DNA from: Pseudorhodoferax sp. Leaf265
GTDB lineage: Bacteria > Pseudomonadota > Gammaproteobacteria > Burkholderiales > Burkholderiaceae_C
NCBI RefSeq assembly: GCF_001422365.1
Contig: NZ_LMMT01000001.1
Coordinates: 598,820-662,819, forward strand
DNA: 64,000 nucleotides
Direction of reading: 5' to 3'
How positions within the stretch are numbered: the first letter of the stretch is position 1; each line of letters opens with the position of its first letter. Shown one piece after another: positions 30,110 to 42,169 of this stretch. Both the position numbers and the translations under genes were made by a program. The notes beneath the pieces are model-generated. The model did not search any database, was not told where the DNA came from, and saw only the letters and a program-made list of their open reading frames with translations.

Positions 30110-31753
30110 CTAGCGCGACGCTTTGTGCGGACGCCTCTTGGCGTCGAAGGGCACGAACACCTTGCCGCCGCCAGCAGGGCGCGCGCCGCCTGCGCGGGCG
30201 CCGTCAGCACGCGGCGCAGGCCGCGCCTGGCTGCCGAAACCGCCGTGGTCACCGCCTTGCCAGGCGCCGAACCCGGCGCGGTCGTGTTGACCGCCGCGTG
30301 GCCCGCCAAAACCCCGGTTGCGCGGCTCGCCGCCACGCGGAGCACCGCGGCCAAAGGCCGGCTTGCGCGGCTCGGGCAAGCGCTCGCGCGGTTCCATGCC
30401 GGGAATGACCTCGGCATTGAACGGCTGGCGCGTGAAGTGCTCGATGTCCTGGATGCGGCGGCGGTCGCGGAACTCGGCAAAGGTCACGGCCAGGCCGTCA
30501 CGCCCTGCGCGGCCGGTGCGGCCGATGCGGTGCGTGTAGTCCTCTGCCTTCATCGGCAGACCGAAATTGAACACGTGCGTGATGGCGGGCACGTCGATGC
30601 CGCGTGCCGCCACATCGGTGGCCACCAGGATCTGCACCTGGCCCTGGCGCAATGCCATCAGGCGGCGGTTGCGCAGTCCCTGGCTCAGAGCGCCATGCAA
30701 TGCCACGGCCGAAAAGCCGGCCTGCTGCAGATCGTTGGCCAAGCCGTCGCACTCGATCTGAGTGCTGGCGAACACGATGGCTTGCTCGATGCTGGCGTCG
30801 CGCAGCCAGTGGTCCAGCAGCGCGCGCTTGTGCTGCGCGTTGTCGGCCCAGAACAGCACCTGACGGATGTTCTGATGCTTCTCATGCGGCGTGGCGATCT
30901 GGATGCGCTTGGGCTCGCGCATCACGCGCAGGGCCAGTTGCTGGATGCGCGGCGCGAAGGTGGCGCTGAACATCATGGTCTGCTGGCGCTGGGCTGTCAG
31001 GCCATGGATGTCGGCCAGATCGTCGGCGAAGCCCAGGTCGAGCATGCGGTCGGCTTCATCGACGACCAGGAAGCGCACCTTGTCCAGCTTCAGTTGCATG
31101 GAGCGCTGCAAATCCAGCAGGCGGCCTGGCGTGGCCACGACCAGGTTGGCGTTCTGCAGCTTGGCGAGTTGCAGCGCGTAGGGCATGCCACCCACGACGT
31201 TGGCGACGCGCAGACCGCGGCAATGCTTGACCAGCTCGATCGCGTCATGTGCGACCTGCTGCGCCAGTTCGCGCGTGGGGCACAGCACCAGTGCACCCGG
31301 CTCGGCCGGCTTGAAGTGGCGCGGATTGGTCGGATCCTTGCGGCGCGCCTTCTTCGGAGCGGGTTCGCCACGCGCAATGGCTTCGGCCGCCAGGCGTTCG
31401 CGCTCGGCACGCTCGGCGGCCTCGTTGGCTTCCTGCTGGCGGATCAGCGTGTGCAGCACGGGCAGCAGGAAGGCTGCCGTCTTGCCACTGCCGGTCTGGC
31501 TGGAGACCATCAGGTCGTTGAAGCCTGAGATATCGCCCATGGCCATGGGCACGGCCTGCTGTTGCACGGCCGTGGGCTGGGTGAAGCCCAGGTCGGCGAC
31601 GGCGCGCAGCAGCGGCTCTGCCAGGCCCAGGGCGGCAAAGGCCGAGACATCGGCAGGCGCAGCCTCGCCAACGGGGGAAACAGCGCTGTCGACGAAAGCG
31701 TTGTCGTGGGCGGCCATGGGCAAAGCTGCCCGGTCTTCAAAAGAGTCGGTCAT
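30110..31753 (-). CDS. DEAD-box RNA helicase (RhlE-like) with Arg/Gly-rich tail
   Basis: 547 residues. It carries the Q motif (FTQPTAVQQQAVP), Walker A SQTGSGKT, PTRELA, DEAD box VDEADRMLD, SAT, and the RecA-2 motifs ATDVAARGIDVP and HRIGRTGRAG. It unwinds structured RNA in ribosome assembly or mRNA decay. There is an insertion rich in charged residues after motif I (EAAERAERERLAAE). The C-terminal tail after about residue 440 is rich in Arg-Gly-Gly, a nonspecific RNA-binding feature. I chose the ATG at 31753 with GAGAAA upstream and the MTDSFED opening. Monocistronic. Confidence 0.92.
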   Translation of the reverse strand: MTDSFEDRAALPMAAHDNAFVDSAVSPVGEAAPADVSAFAALGLAEPLLRAVADLGFTQPTAVQQQAVPMAMGDISGFNDLMVSSQTGSGKTAAFLLPVLHTLIRQQEANEAAERAERERLAAEAIARGEPAPKKARRKDPTNPRHFKPAEPGALVLCPTRELAQQVAHDAIELVKHCRGLRVANVVGGMPYALQLAKLQNANLVVATPGRLLDLQRSMQLKLDKVRFLVVDEADRMLDLGFADDLADIHGLTAQRQQTMMFSATFAPRIQQLALRVMREPKRIQIATPHEKHQNIRQVLFWADNAQHKRALLDHWLRDASIEQAIVFASTQIECDGLANDLQQAGFSAVALHGALSQGLRNRRLMALRQGQVQILVATDVAARGIDVPAITHVFNFGLPMKAEDYTHRIGRTGRAGRDGLAVTFAEFRDRRRIQDIEHFTRQPFNAEVIPGMEPRERLPEPRKPAFGRGAPRGGEPRNRGFGGPRGGQHDRAGFGAWQGGDHGGFGSQARPAPRADGARAGGARPAGGGKVFVPFDAKRRPHKASR

Positions 31754-31961
31754 GGATTTCTCACACGTGCAATGCCCCGCGCTGCTTGGCGGTGCAAAGC
31801 TCGTCATCGGTGGAACAAACATCCACCTTCAAACGAAACAACGCTGCGCGTTGGCGGCCCATTGCGGATTCGAGAATCCAGAGCCAAGAGTGTGAGGGGA
31901 GATGCAAAGGAACGAAGAAGTCGCACGACTTCTCCGCAGCCCGCCATTATGACATGCGTCG
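31754..31961. other. Intergenic region before the helicase
   Basis: 208 bases between orn and the helicase gene, both on the minus strand. It must carry the helicase promoter and a leader. I see no convincing promoter hexamers, strong hairpin or small gene in it. Confidence 0.4.
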
Positions 31962-32546
31962 TCAATCCATGCGCAAAAAGTGCGTGCGGTAATGCACCAA
32001 TTCGTCGATGGACTCGTGCACGTCGGCCAGCGCCGTGTGCTTTTGCGCCTTCTTGAAGCTGCTGTAGACCGCTGGCTTCCAGCGCTTGGCCAGCTCCTTG
32101 AGCGTGCTCACATCCAGGTTGCGGTAGTGGAAGAACGCTTCCAGCTTGGGCATGTACTTGACCAGGAAGCGCCGGTCCTGCCCGATGCTGTTGCCACACA
32201 TGGGCACCACGTTCTTCGGCACGTAGCGCGCGAGGAAAGCCAGCAGTTCCGCCTCGGCCTGGGCTTCGGTCACGGTGGATGCCCGCACCTTGTCGATCAG
32301 GCCGCTGCGGCCGTGCGTGCCCTTGTTCCAGGCATCCATCTTGTCCAACTGCTCATCCGACTGGTGGATCACCAACACCGGACCTTCCACGCGCGGCTGC
32401 AGATCCGGGCCCGTCACCACCACGGCGATCTCGATCAGGCGCTCGACCTCGGGATCCAGACCGGTCATCTCGCAGTCCAGCCAGACCAGGTTCTTGTCGG
32501 ATTTTCCCAGCGGGACGGGGGTGGAAATGGTGTTCGTCGGGTCCAT
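31962..32546 (-). CDS. orn: Oligoribonuclease
   Basis: 194 residues. It is a 3'-5' exonuclease that degrades the last two-to-five-nucleotide RNA fragments, including pGpG from cyclic-di-GMP turnover. The DEDDh catalytic set is visible: Asp24 and Glu26 in [11 protein letters not shown], a middle Asp in [11 protein letters not shown] and the C-terminal [14 protein letters not shown] with catalytic His and Asp. Length is slightly longer than the usual 180 because of an N-terminal extension. It is divergent from the M48 peptidase gene, with 36 bases between start codons. Confidence 0.94.
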   Translation of the reverse strand: MDPTNTISTPVPLGKSDKNLVWLDCEMTGLDPEVERLIEIAVVVTGPDLQPRVEGPVLVIHQSDEQLDKMDAWNKGTHGRSGLIDKVRASTVTEAQAEAELLAFLARYVPKNVVPMCGNSIGQDRRFLVKYMPKLEAFFHYRNLDVSTLKELAKRWKPAVYSSFKKAQKHTALADVHESIDELVHYRTHFLRMD

Positions 32547-32582
32547 GCGGTCATTCTCGCCGATGGCCTACACTGGCGGGCT

Positions 32583-33878
32583 ATGCCCCCCGATCTGTCC
32601 GCTGCGGACCTTTTCACCGCGGCATTCGCCGTGGCCCTCGTGCTTGGCCTGCTGGTCAAGTTCTGGCTGGCCAGCCGTCAGATCCGCCATGTGGCGCGGC
32701 ACCGCGACGCAGTGCCCGCCGCGTTCGCCGGCACCATCACGCCCGAGGCGCACCGCAAGGCCGCCGACTACACCATCGCCAAGGCCCGCTTCGGCCTGCT
32801 GGAGATGGCATTCGGCGCGGCCGTGCTGCTGGGCTGGACCTTGCTGGGCGGCCTGAACCTGCTGAACGAGCTGCTGCTGCGCGCGCTGGGCCCCGGCATG
32901 CTGCAGCAGCTGGCGCTACTGGCCGCCTTCGCGCTGATCGGCGGCCTGCTGGAGCTGCCGTTCTCGCTGCACCAAACCTTCGGCATCGAGCAACGCTTCG
33001 GCTTCAACAAGATGACAGGCCGGCTCTGGCTGGCCGACCTGCTCAAGTCGACGCTGGTCGGCGCGCTGATCGGCCTGCCGATTGCAGCGCTGATCCTGTG
33101 GCTCATGGACACGGCCGGCCAGCACTGGTGGCTGTGGGCCTGGGCGGCCTGGATGGGCTTCAACCTCGTGCTGCTGATGGTCTACCCGACCTTCATCGCG
33201 CCGCTCTTCAACCAATTCAAGCCGCTCGAGGACGAGAGCCTCAAGGCCAGCGTCACCGCGCTCATGCAGCGCTGCGGCTTTGCAGCCAAGGGCTTGTACG
33301 TGATGGACGGCAGCCGCCGAAGCGCGCACGGGAACGCCTACTTCACGGGGTTCGGCGCGGCCAAGCGCGTGGTCTTCTACGACACGCTGCTGGCCCGGCT
33401 GTCGCAGCGCCAGGTCGATGCCGTGCTCGCGCACGAACTCGGCCACTTCAAGCACAGGCACATCGTGCAGCGCATCGGCGCGATGTTCGCACTGAGCCTG
33501 GCCGGCTTCGCGCTGCTGGGCTGGCTGTCCAGCCAGACCTGGTTCTACACCGGCCTGGGCGTGCATCCCTTCTTGGCCCTGCTGCCCGACGGCAGCCCCC
33601 CCCCCAACGATGCGCTGGCGCTGCTGCTGTTCATGCTGGCCATGCCGGTGTTCAGCTTCTTCGTGGCGCCGCTGTCGGCCCAGCTGTCGCGCCACCATGA
33701 GTTCCAGGCCGACGCCTTCGCCGTGGCACAGACCAGCGGCGCCGACCTGTCGGCCGCGCTGCTCAAGCTGTACGAAGACAACGCCAGCACGCTGACGCCC
33801 GACCCCGTGTTCGTGAAGTTCTACTACTCCCACCCACCAGCCTCGGAACGGCTGGCCCGACTGCAGCCCGCCGCCTGA
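32583..33878 (+). CDS. M48 family zinc metalloprotease (Ste24/CAAX prenyl protease-like), membrane protein
   Basis: 431 residues. The zinc motif HELGH (His284, Glu285, His288) and the downstream HHEFQADAFA, which supplies the third ligand, define an M48 gluzincin. There are about seven hydrophobic segments, including a long N-terminal membrane region with an FSLHQTFGIEQRFGFNK linker typical of the Ste24 type. Such enzymes clear misfolded or stalled membrane proteins. I chose the ATG at 32583; the open frame extends far upstream but only into antisense of orn. The next gene follows after 10 bases, and the locus orn-M48-pterin dehydratase-rsgA is conserved in Comamonadaceae. Confidence 0.9.
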   Translation: MPPDLSAADLFTAAFAVALVLGLLVKFWLASRQIRHVARHRDAVPAAFAGTITPEAHRKAADYTIAKARFGLLEMAFGAAVLLGWTLLGGLNLLNELLLRALGPGMLQQLALLAAFALIGGLLELPFSLHQTFGIEQRFGFNKMTGRLWLADLLKSTLVGALIGLPIAALILWLMDTAGQHWWLWAWAAWMGFNLVLLMVYPTFIAPLFNQFKPLEDESLKASVTALMQRCGFAAKGLYVMDGSRRSAHGNAYFTGFGAAKRVVFYDTLLARLSQRQVDAVLAHELGHFKHRHIVQRIGAMFALSLAGFALLGWLSSQTWFYTGLGVHPFLALLPDGSPPPNDALALLLFMLAMPVFSFFVAPLSAQLSRHHEFQADAFAVAQTSGADLSAALLKLYEDNASTLTPDPVFVKFYYSHPPASERLARLQPAA

Positions 33879-33888
33879 GGAGCACCAC

Positions 33889-34224
33889 ATGAACACCTTG
33901 CCAAAGAAGGACTGGGCCACGACGCCGCGCCGCGCGCTCAAGCCCACGGACGTCGTGACCCGGCTGGCCCAACTCCAAGGCTGGACGCTGCGCGGCGACG
34001 GCGAGAACGTGGCGATCGAGAAGACCTACCGCTTCGCCAACTACCACGAGACCATGGCCTTCGTGAACGCCGTGGCTTTCGTCGCCCACGTACAGGACCA
34101 CCACCCCGAATTGCTGGTGCGCTACGACCATTGCGTGGTGGCACTGAACACGCATGACGTGCACGGCATTTCCGAAACCGATTTCGACTGCGCGACGCGC
34201 TTCGATGCACTGCTGCAAGGCTGA
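33889..34224 (+). CDS. 4a-hydroxytetrahydrobiopterin dehydratase (pterin-4a-carbinolamine dehydratase)
   Basis: 111 residues, full length for the PCD/DCoH family. The YHETMAFVNAVAFVAHVQDHHPEL segment carries the family's His-His-Pro active-site motif, and NTHDVHGISETDFDCA closes the fold. It dehydrates the carbinolamine formed when aromatic amino acid hydroxylases use tetrahydropterin; in bacteria lacking such a hydroxylase it may serve molybdopterin metabolism. No phenylalanine hydroxylase gene is adjacent. It lies 10 bases after the M48 gene and 3 bases before rsgA. Confidence 0.92.
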   Translation: MNTLPKKDWATTPRRALKPTDVVTRLAQLQGWTLRGDGENVAIEKTYRFANYHETMAFVNAVAFVAHVQDHHPELLVRYDHCVVALNTHDVHGISETDFDCATRFDALLQG

Positions 34225-34227
34225 AGC

Positions 34228-35136
34228 TTGAGCGCACTGCCCACCGGTCTGGTCGTCGCCGCACATGGCCGGCACTGCCTGGTCGAGGCCGACGACGGCA
34301 GCCGGCGCATCTGCCATCCGCGCGGCAAGAAGAGCCAGGCCGTGGTCGGCGACCGTGTGCGCTGGCTGGCGCCGCCACCCGGCCAGGGCGAGGAAGGCAG
34401 CATCGAGGCCGTCGAGCCACGCCGCAACCTGTTGTACCGGCAGGACGAGATCCGCACCAAGTCCTTCGCGGCCAACATCGACCAGGTGCTGGTGCTGATC
34501 GCAGCCGAACCCGAGCCCTCGGAACACCAGCTCGCGCGCGTGCTGATCGCGGCCGAGGCCGAGCACATCACGCCGCTGGTCGTTCTCAACAAGCGCGACC
34601 TGCCCGAACCCTTCGCGCGCGCCTGGCAGCGTCTGGCGCCCTACCGTGCCATAGGCTACGCCGTGCACACGGCCAGCCTGCGCGCCGAGGGAGCCGCTGA
34701 ACTCGCGCCGCTGCTGCAGGGCAAGGCCACGCTGGTGCTGGGGCCCTCGGGCGCTGGCAAGAGCACGCTGATCAACCAGCTCGTGCCTGGCGCCGCCGTG
34801 CTGACGCAGGAGATCTCGTATGCGCTCAAATCGGGCAAGCACACCACGACCAGCACCACCTGGTACTGGACCGACGCGACGCGCAGCACGGCCGTGATCG
34901 ACTCGCCGGGCTTCCAGGAGTTCGGCCTGCACCAGATCGCGCCGCGCCAGCTCGCCACGCTGATGCCCGACATCGCCGCGCATGCGGACCAGTGCCGCTT
35001 CTACAACTGCACGCATCTGCACGAACCCGGCTGCGCCGTGCTGGCCGCCGTGGGCGAGGACGGCCCCATCGCGCCGCGCCGCCATGCCATCTACGCCGAC
35101 CTGTTCGACGAGTTGAGCCAGCCACCGCGCTACTAG
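34228..35136 (+). CDS. rsgA: Ribosome small subunit biogenesis GTPase RsgA
   Basis: 302 residues from a TTG start 3 bases after the dehydratase stop. It is a circularly permuted GTPase that acts late in 30S subunit maturation. The order is an N-terminal OB fold, then G4 (NKRDL), then G1 GPSGAGKST (172-180), the DSPGF G3, and a C-terminal zinc motif (C-x-FYNCTHLHEPGC). All expected elements are present. The TTG start is supported by the immediate junction to the upstream gene and by the SALPTGLVV opening. Confidence 0.93.
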   Translation: MSALPTGLVVAAHGRHCLVEADDGSRRICHPRGKKSQAVVGDRVRWLAPPPGQGEEGSIEAVEPRRNLLYRQDEIRTKSFAANIDQVLVLIAAEPEPSEHQLARVLIAAEAEHITPLVVLNKRDLPEPFARAWQRLAPYRAIGYAVHTASLRAEGAAELAPLLQGKATLVLGPSGAGKSTLINQLVPGAAVLTQEISYALKSGKHTTTSTTWYWTDATRSTAVIDSPGFQEFGLHQIAPRQLATLMPDIAAHADQCRFYNCTHLHEPGCAVLAAVGEDGPIAPRRHAIYADLFDELSQPPRY

Positions 35137-35141
35137 CACCA

Positions 35142-35158
35142 ATACTCCCCTGGGGTAT
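35142..35158 (+). promoter_or_regulatory. frmR: Candidate FrmR operator
   Basis: An imperfect dyad ATACTCCCC-T-GGGGTAT, 12 bases before the frmR ATG. G/C-tracts flanked by ATAC/GTAT are typical of CsoR/RcnR/FrmR-family operators. It overlaps a possible -10 (TATAGT at 35156-35161), so FrmR bound here would block its own operon until formaldehyde releases it. The assignment is by position and pattern. Confidence 0.6.
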
Positions 35159-35169
35159 AGTGCGCCACC

Positions 35170-35445
35170 ATGCCGCACTCACCCGCCGCGAAGAAGAAGG
35201 CCCTGCTGCGCGTGCGCCGCATCCGTGGCCAGGCCGATGCACTCGAGCGCGCGCTCGAAGCGGGCGCCGACTGCGGCCCCGTGCTGCAGCAGCTGGCCGC
35301 CATCCGCGGCGCTGTCAACGGCCTCATGGCCGAGGTGCTGGAATCGCACATCCGCGAAGAGTTCGGCACGCCCGACGCGGGCGACGACCGCCATGCCCAG
35401 CGCGTGCAGGACATGACCACCCTGGTCCGCACCTACCTCCGCTAA
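35170..35445 (+). CDS. frmR: Formaldehyde-responsive repressor, CsoR/RcnR family (FrmR-type)
   Basis: 91 residues, all-helical, the usual size. Cys35 (ADCGPV) and His60 (ESHI) keep the sensor residues of the FrmR branch, in which formaldehyde cross-links the Cys to the N-terminal Pro of a neighbouring subunit; Pro2 is present here. It lacks the extra Cys expected of a copper-sensing CsoR. The gene precedes frmA by 21 bases, and a dyad operator lies at 35142-35158, so it autoregulates the frm operon. That it senses formaldehyde and not a metal is inferred from the downstream genes. Confidence 0.88.
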   Translation: MPHSPAAKKKALLRVRRIRGQADALERALEAGADCGPVLQQLAAIRGAVNGLMAEVLESHIREEFGTPDAGDDRHAQRVQDMTTLVRTYLR

Positions 35446-36575
<1,130 letters not shown>

Positions 36576-36576
<1 letters not shown>

Positions 36577-37409
36577 TGGAGCGCGTCGAGAGCCATGCCA
36601 GCTTCGGCGGCCGACAGGAGGTCTGGAGGCATGCCTCCACCAGCACCGGCACCGAGATGCGCTTTGGCATCTACCTGCCCGCGCAGGCCCTGGCCGGCGA
36701 GAAATGCCCGGTGCTGTACTGGCTCTCGGGCCTGACCTGCACCGAACAGAACTTCATCACCAAGGCCGGCGCGCAGGAGCATGCCGCACGGCACGGCCTC
36801 ATCGTCGTCGCGCCCGACACCAGCCCGCGCGGCGAGGCCGTGGCCAATGACCCGGCCTACGATCTCGGCCAGGGCGCGGGCTTCTACGTCAACGCCACGC
36901 AGGCGCCCTGGGCACCGCACTTCCGCATGCAGGACTATGTGGCGCAGGAACTGCCGGCGCTGGTCGAGCAGCATTTCCCGGCCAGCGCGGCGCGCAGCAT
37001 CTCCGGCCATTCCATGGGCGGCCACGGCGCGCTGGTCACGGCGCTGCGCCACCCTGGCCGCTACAGAAGCGTGTCGGCCTTCTCACCCATCGTCGCACCA
37101 TCGCAGGTGCCCTGGGGCCAGAAGGCGCTCACGGCCTACCTGGGCGCGGACCGCGCCAGCTGGGCCGCCTGGGATGCGGTCGAACTGGTCAAGGGCGCCA
37201 GCGAACGGCTGCCGTTGCTCATCGACCAGGGCGATGCCGACGAGTTCCTGGCCGGCCAGCTGCAACCCCACTTACTGCAGGCCGCCTGCCATGCGGCCGG
37301 TCACCCGCTCACGCTGCGGCTGCAGCCAGGCTACGACCACAGCTACTACTTCATCGCGAGCTTTTTGGGCGAGCACTTCGCCCACCACGCGCAGGCGCTG
37401 CGCGGCTGA
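36576..37409 (+). CDS. frmB: S-formylglutathione hydrolase
   Basis: 277 residues. It hydrolyses S-formylglutathione to formate and glutathione. It is an alpha/beta hydrolase with nucleophile Ser146 in GHSMGG and the GYDHSYYFI segment carrying the catalytic His; the KCPVLYWLSGLTCTEQNF opening is typical of the esterase D family. Length is normal. It is the last gene of the frm operon and meets hisC tail to tail with a 4-base gap. Confidence 0.94.
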
Positions 37410-37413
37410 ACCT

Positions 37414-38483
<1,070 letters not shown>

Positions 38484-38487
<4 letters not shown>

Positions 38488-39473
38488 CCCAGCAGGCGCG
38501 CCAGAGTCAGCAGCGCCAGCAAGCCCAGCAACAGCACGACGGTGCGCCACACCAGGCCGACGACGCTGCGCAGGTGCGCCAGCTCCGGTTCGCGGCCGGG
38601 CGTGGATGCCGAGTCCTGCGGCGGCTGCAGGCCCGCCTCGAATGGCTGCAGCGCGCTGGAAACCGGTTTGGCCTTGAGCGCCTCGCCGCCCAGTCGCACA
38701 TTCACCGCACCGGAGGTGGCGGCCAGGATCACGCCGTCGTTGTCGTTGGGGAACTGCTGGGCGTGGTGGCGCCAGCTGTCGATGGCGTCCTCGAAGCTGC
38801 CGACGATGGCAAAGCCCAGCGCCGTGGCGCGCGCGGGCAGCCAGTCGACCACGGTCCAGGCAGCGCCCGCCACCTGCTGCAAGGCGGCACTGGCCGGCTG
38901 GTTGTGCGGGCTCGCGCGGTAACGCCAGTAGCGCGAGACGAACTCCGCCATCCGGTAGAACACCGCGCCGGCCGGCCCCAGGCCAAGCGCCGCCAGCACC
39001 GCGAACCAGGCCAGCACGCCGAACACGTGGCGGTGCGCCGCCAGCACCGAATATTCGATCACGTGGCGCACGATCTCGCGGCGGGGCAACTCGCTTGCAT
39101 CCACACGTTGCCAGGCCGCGAGGTGCTCGCGCGCCTGCAGCTCGTCGCCGGCCTCCAGCGCATTGCGGATCTCGGTGAAGTGGTGGCTGAACTGCCGAAA
39201 ACCCAGCGTGCCGTACAGCACCACCACGTTCCACAGCACAGCCGCGGGCCAGCCGATCCAGTGCGCCAGCATCCAGTACACGCCGAGCGACACCAAGGTG
39301 GGCAGCAGCACCGCCAGGGCCCAACTGGTCCAGCCGTGCAGGGACTTGCCCGCATCGAAGTTGTCGCTGCTCCAGCGCACCCAGGCGCGCAACCAACCGT
39401 GGATGGCATTGTCGCGGGCCAACGGCCGCACCTGCTCGAGCAGCAGCGCACAGAAGATGGCGAAGAAGCTCAT
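38484..39473 (-). CDS. CobD/CbiB family membrane protein
   Basis: 329 residues. It resembles the CobD/CbiB family, whose cobalamin members make adenosylcobinamide phosphate at the membrane. Hydrophobic segments occur at about 50-70, 75-95, 150-180 and the C-terminus. The opening [18 protein letters not shown] is typical of a Burkholderiales subgroup annotated only as CobD/CbiB-like, related also to AmpE. No other cobalamin gene is adjacent, so an actual role in cobalamin assembly is unproven. It overlaps hisC at its stop codon. Confidence 0.75.
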
Positions 39474-39506
39474 GGGGCGGCCATCATAGGCGACCGGCGC
39501 ACGGGC

Positions 39507-40208
39507 TCAGGCCGACAGGAAGCGGTACAGGTTGCGCAGCATGCCGGCCGTCGCGCCCCAGATGAAACGTTCGGTCTCACCGTCGCGAAACGGCATCGAG
39601 AACCACTCGCGCCGCGCGCCCTGCCACTCCAGCAAGTGGCGGTGGTGGTTGGCCGGATCCATCAGGAAAGCCAACGGAACTTCGAAGGCTGCCGCCACTT
39701 CGCCGGCATTCAACGCCAGGGCAAAGCCTGGGCGCACCAGAGCCACAACGGGCGTCACCACGAAGGCCGTGCCCGTCACGTAGTTCGAGAGCGCGCCAAC
39801 GATCTCCACATGGGCACGGTCCAGTCCGACCTCTTCTTCGGCCTCGCGCAATGCGGCCGCGTCGGCATCGGCGTCGGTGGCATCGATGCGCCCGCCGGGA
39901 AAGGCAATCTGCCCGGAATGATTGGCCAGCTGCAGCGAACGCTCGGTCAAGAGCAGCGTCGGCCCGGCCTCGCGCAACACCACCGGCACCAGCACGGCGG
40001 CGCGGGCCGGCACGCGGTCGGTGAAGCGCGGCTCGGCGCGCACCTCGGGCTCCCAGACCGGCGGCGAACGGAAGCGCTCGCGCAAGGCCTCGGCGGTCAG
40101 CCGCGCCCGCGGCACCGCGGGCAGGTGCAGATCCGTGCCCAACGAAGGGGCGTGGCGCGGATCGAAGTTGGGGATCTTGGACAGCGGCGTCAGCGGCAGG
40201 TCGGACAC
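39507..40208 (-). CDS. NUDIX hydrolase, CoA pyrophosphatase type
   Basis: 233 residues from a GTG at 40208. The combined motif LLLTERSLQLANHSGQIAFPGG, followed by a Nudix box with LREAEEEVGL, is the signature of CoA pyrophosphatases, which split coenzyme A or its oxidised forms to phosphopantetheine and 3',5'-ADP. A longer version from TTG at 40247 is possible on paper, but that codon lies inside the T-run of the rplS terminator, so I prefer the GTG. The ribosome site is weak. It lies just beyond the rplS terminator and probably has its own promoter or depends on readthrough. Confidence 0.88.
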   Translation of the reverse strand: MSDLPLTPLSKIPNFDPRHAPSLGTDLHLPAVPRARLTAEALRERFRSPPVWEPEVRAEPRFTDRVPARAAVLVPVVLREAGPTLLLTERSLQLANHSGQIAFPGGRIDATDADADAAALREAEEEVGLDRAHVEIVGALSNYVTGTAFVVTPVVALVRPGFALALNAGEVAAAFEVPLAFLMDPANHHRHLLEWQGARREWFSMPFRDGETERFIWGATAGMLRNLYRFLSA

Positions 40209-40244
40209 AGGGGCTCGCGGAATAGGAGAACGGAGACCAGAACG

Positions 40245-40279
40245 CAAAAAGCCGCCACGCGCAAAGCAGGTGGCGGCTT
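40245..40279 (-). terminator. Intrinsic terminator of the rpsP-rimM-trmD-rplS operon
   Basis: On the minus strand a perfect 10-bp stem (AAGCCGCCAC / GTGGCGGCTT, plus-strand positions 40249-40258 and 40270-40279) with an 11-base loop runs into a five-T tract at 40246-40250. It lies 25 bases after the rplS stop. This is the clearest rho-independent terminator in the window. Confidence 0.88.
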
Positions 40280-40303
40280 GACGGACCTCAATGGCCGCCC
40301 GGA

Positions 40304-40690
<387 letters not shown>

Positions 40691-40803
40691 GGTTCTTCCA
40701 CAGGATCTTGCTCACGCTCGGGTGTCGCTCAGCACAAAGGCCAAGGACGGGGCCCTTCGCGACATTGCAAAAGGCAGCGGACAGAGGATCCGAAAAGCCG
40801 ACG

Positions 40804-40809
40804 ATTATA
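40804..40809 (-). promoter_or_regulatory. Candidate internal -10 for rplS
   Basis: On the minus strand TATAAT in the context GCTATAATCG overlaps the trmD stop codon, 114 bases before the rplS start. The same context is seen before rpsP and the FmdB gene. Confidence 0.45.
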
Positions 40810-41563
40810 GCCCGCGCGTTTCGGATTGCGCCAGTGCGGCTTCATCGGCCGCATCCAGGCGCCCGGCCGCACGCGCCATGGCCAGCAGATCGGGCCGGCG
40901 CTCGGCCGTCAGTCGCAGTTGCACATCACGGCGCCAGCGGGCGATCCGGCCATGGTGGCCCGACAGCAGCACCTCGGGCACGGGCGTACCGCGCCATTCC
41001 TCCGGCCGCGTGTAGTGCGGGCAATCGAGCAACCCGTCCAGGGCCGGGTGGAAGCTGTCGAACTGGTGACTTTCGGCGTCGTTGAGCACACCGGGCTGCA
41101 GCCGCGCCACGGCGTCCAGCAGCGCCATCGCGGCAACCTCACCACCGGACAGCACGAAATCGCCCAGGCTGATGCTGTGCGTCACGTAGCGGTCGACCAG
41201 GCGCTGGTCGATGCCTTCGTAGCGACCACACAACAGCACAGCGCCCTCGCCTTCGGCCCAACCGGCCACGGCCGCGTGGTTGAGCGGCGCGCCCACGGGC
41301 GCGAACAGCACCACGGGCGTGCCTGCGCCGCGCTCGGCCAGGATCGCGTCGAGGCAGCGCGCCAGCGGCTCGGCCAGCATGACCATGCCCGGGCCACCGC
41401 CGAAGGCCTTGTCGTCCACGCGCTTGTAATTGCCCTCGGCCTGGTCGCGCGGATTCCACAGCCGCACGTCGACCTGGCCCGAGGCGTAGGCGCGCCGCGT
41501 GACGCCGCTGGCCAGGAAGGGCGTAAACAGTTCAGGAAACAGCGTGACGACGTCGAAGCGCAT
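40805..41563 (-). CDS. trmD: tRNA (guanine-N1)-methyltransferase
   Basis: 252 residues. It methylates G37 next to the anticodon in several tRNAs, preventing frameshifts. It is a SPOUT-knot enzyme: the opening [13 protein letters not shown], the PGMVM segment and the knot motif [18 protein letters not shown] are present. Length is normal. It follows rimM after 20 bases in the ribosomal operon. Confidence 0.96.
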   Translation of the reverse strand: MRFDVVTLFPELFTPFLASGVTRRAYASGQVDVRLWNPRDQAEGNYKRVDDKAFGGGPGMVMLAEPLARCLDAILAERGAGTPVVLFAPVGAPLNHAAVAGWAEGEGAVLLCGRYEGIDQRLVDRYVTHSISLGDFVLSGGEVAAMALLDAVARLQPGVLNDAESHQFDSFHPALDGLLDCPHYTRPEEWRGTPVPEVLLSGHHGRIARWRRDVQLRLTAERRPDLLAMARAAGRLDAADEAALAQSETRGL

Positions 41564-41583
41564 GGCCTCTCCAGCAGACCCGA

Positions 41584-42168
41584 TCAGTAGTCGGGCTGCC
41601 AGTCCACTGTGATGCAGCGGCCGGGCAGATCGACCTTGTCGACGAAGGCCGAGACGAAAGGAACCATCCGCTCGACGGGCTTTTCGCCCTCGGCGCCCGG
41701 CTGCTCCAGAACCAGCACAGTCTGCGGGCCGGTGGACAGCAACTCACGCACCTGGCCGAGCGCCACGCCTTCGCGGTTCACCACGTCGAGGCCGATCAGG
41801 TCGACCCAGTAGTACTCGTCCGTCGCGGCACTCGGGAAGCTGGAGCGCGAAACGAAGATGCGCGCGCCCTTGAGTGCATCGGCCACATCCTTGTCGCCGA
41901 TGTCCTGCACCTGGGCCACCACAGCGCCGGAATGCTCGCGCGCCTCGCGCACCTTCAGCAGCAGCGTGCCCTCGAAGGCCTTGGGGCCACGTTCGGACGC
42001 CTGTAGATACCAGCGTTTGGAAGAAAAAAGCGCCTCGGGTTGGGCGCTATGGGGCAGCAGCTTGAGCCAGCCCTTGACGCCCCAACCGCCGACGACGCGG
42101 GCCACTTCGACCGCATCGTCCGGCAGGGGCGCCGGATCGAGTGCCTGCAACATCAGCAGGCCTGCCAA
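41584..42168 (-). CDS. rimM: Ribosome maturation factor RimM
   Basis: 194 residues. It helps 30S head assembly by binding S19. The [16 protein letters not shown] opening and the C-terminal PRC-barrel domain ([29 protein letters not shown]) are typical. The N-terminal [16 protein letters not shown] stretch is somewhat long for the family, and a later start is possible. It begins 1 base after rpsP. Confidence 0.94.
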   Translation of the reverse strand: MAGLLMLQALDPAPLPDDAVEVARVVGGWGVKGWLKLLPHSAQPEALFSSKRWYLQASERGPKAFEGTLLLKVREAREHSGAVVAQVQDIGDKDVADALKGARIFVSRSSFPSAATDEYYWVDLIGLDVVNREGVALGQVRELLSTGPQTVLVLEQPGAEGEKPVERMVPFVSAFVDKVDLPGRCITVDWQPDY

Positions 42169-42169
42169 C

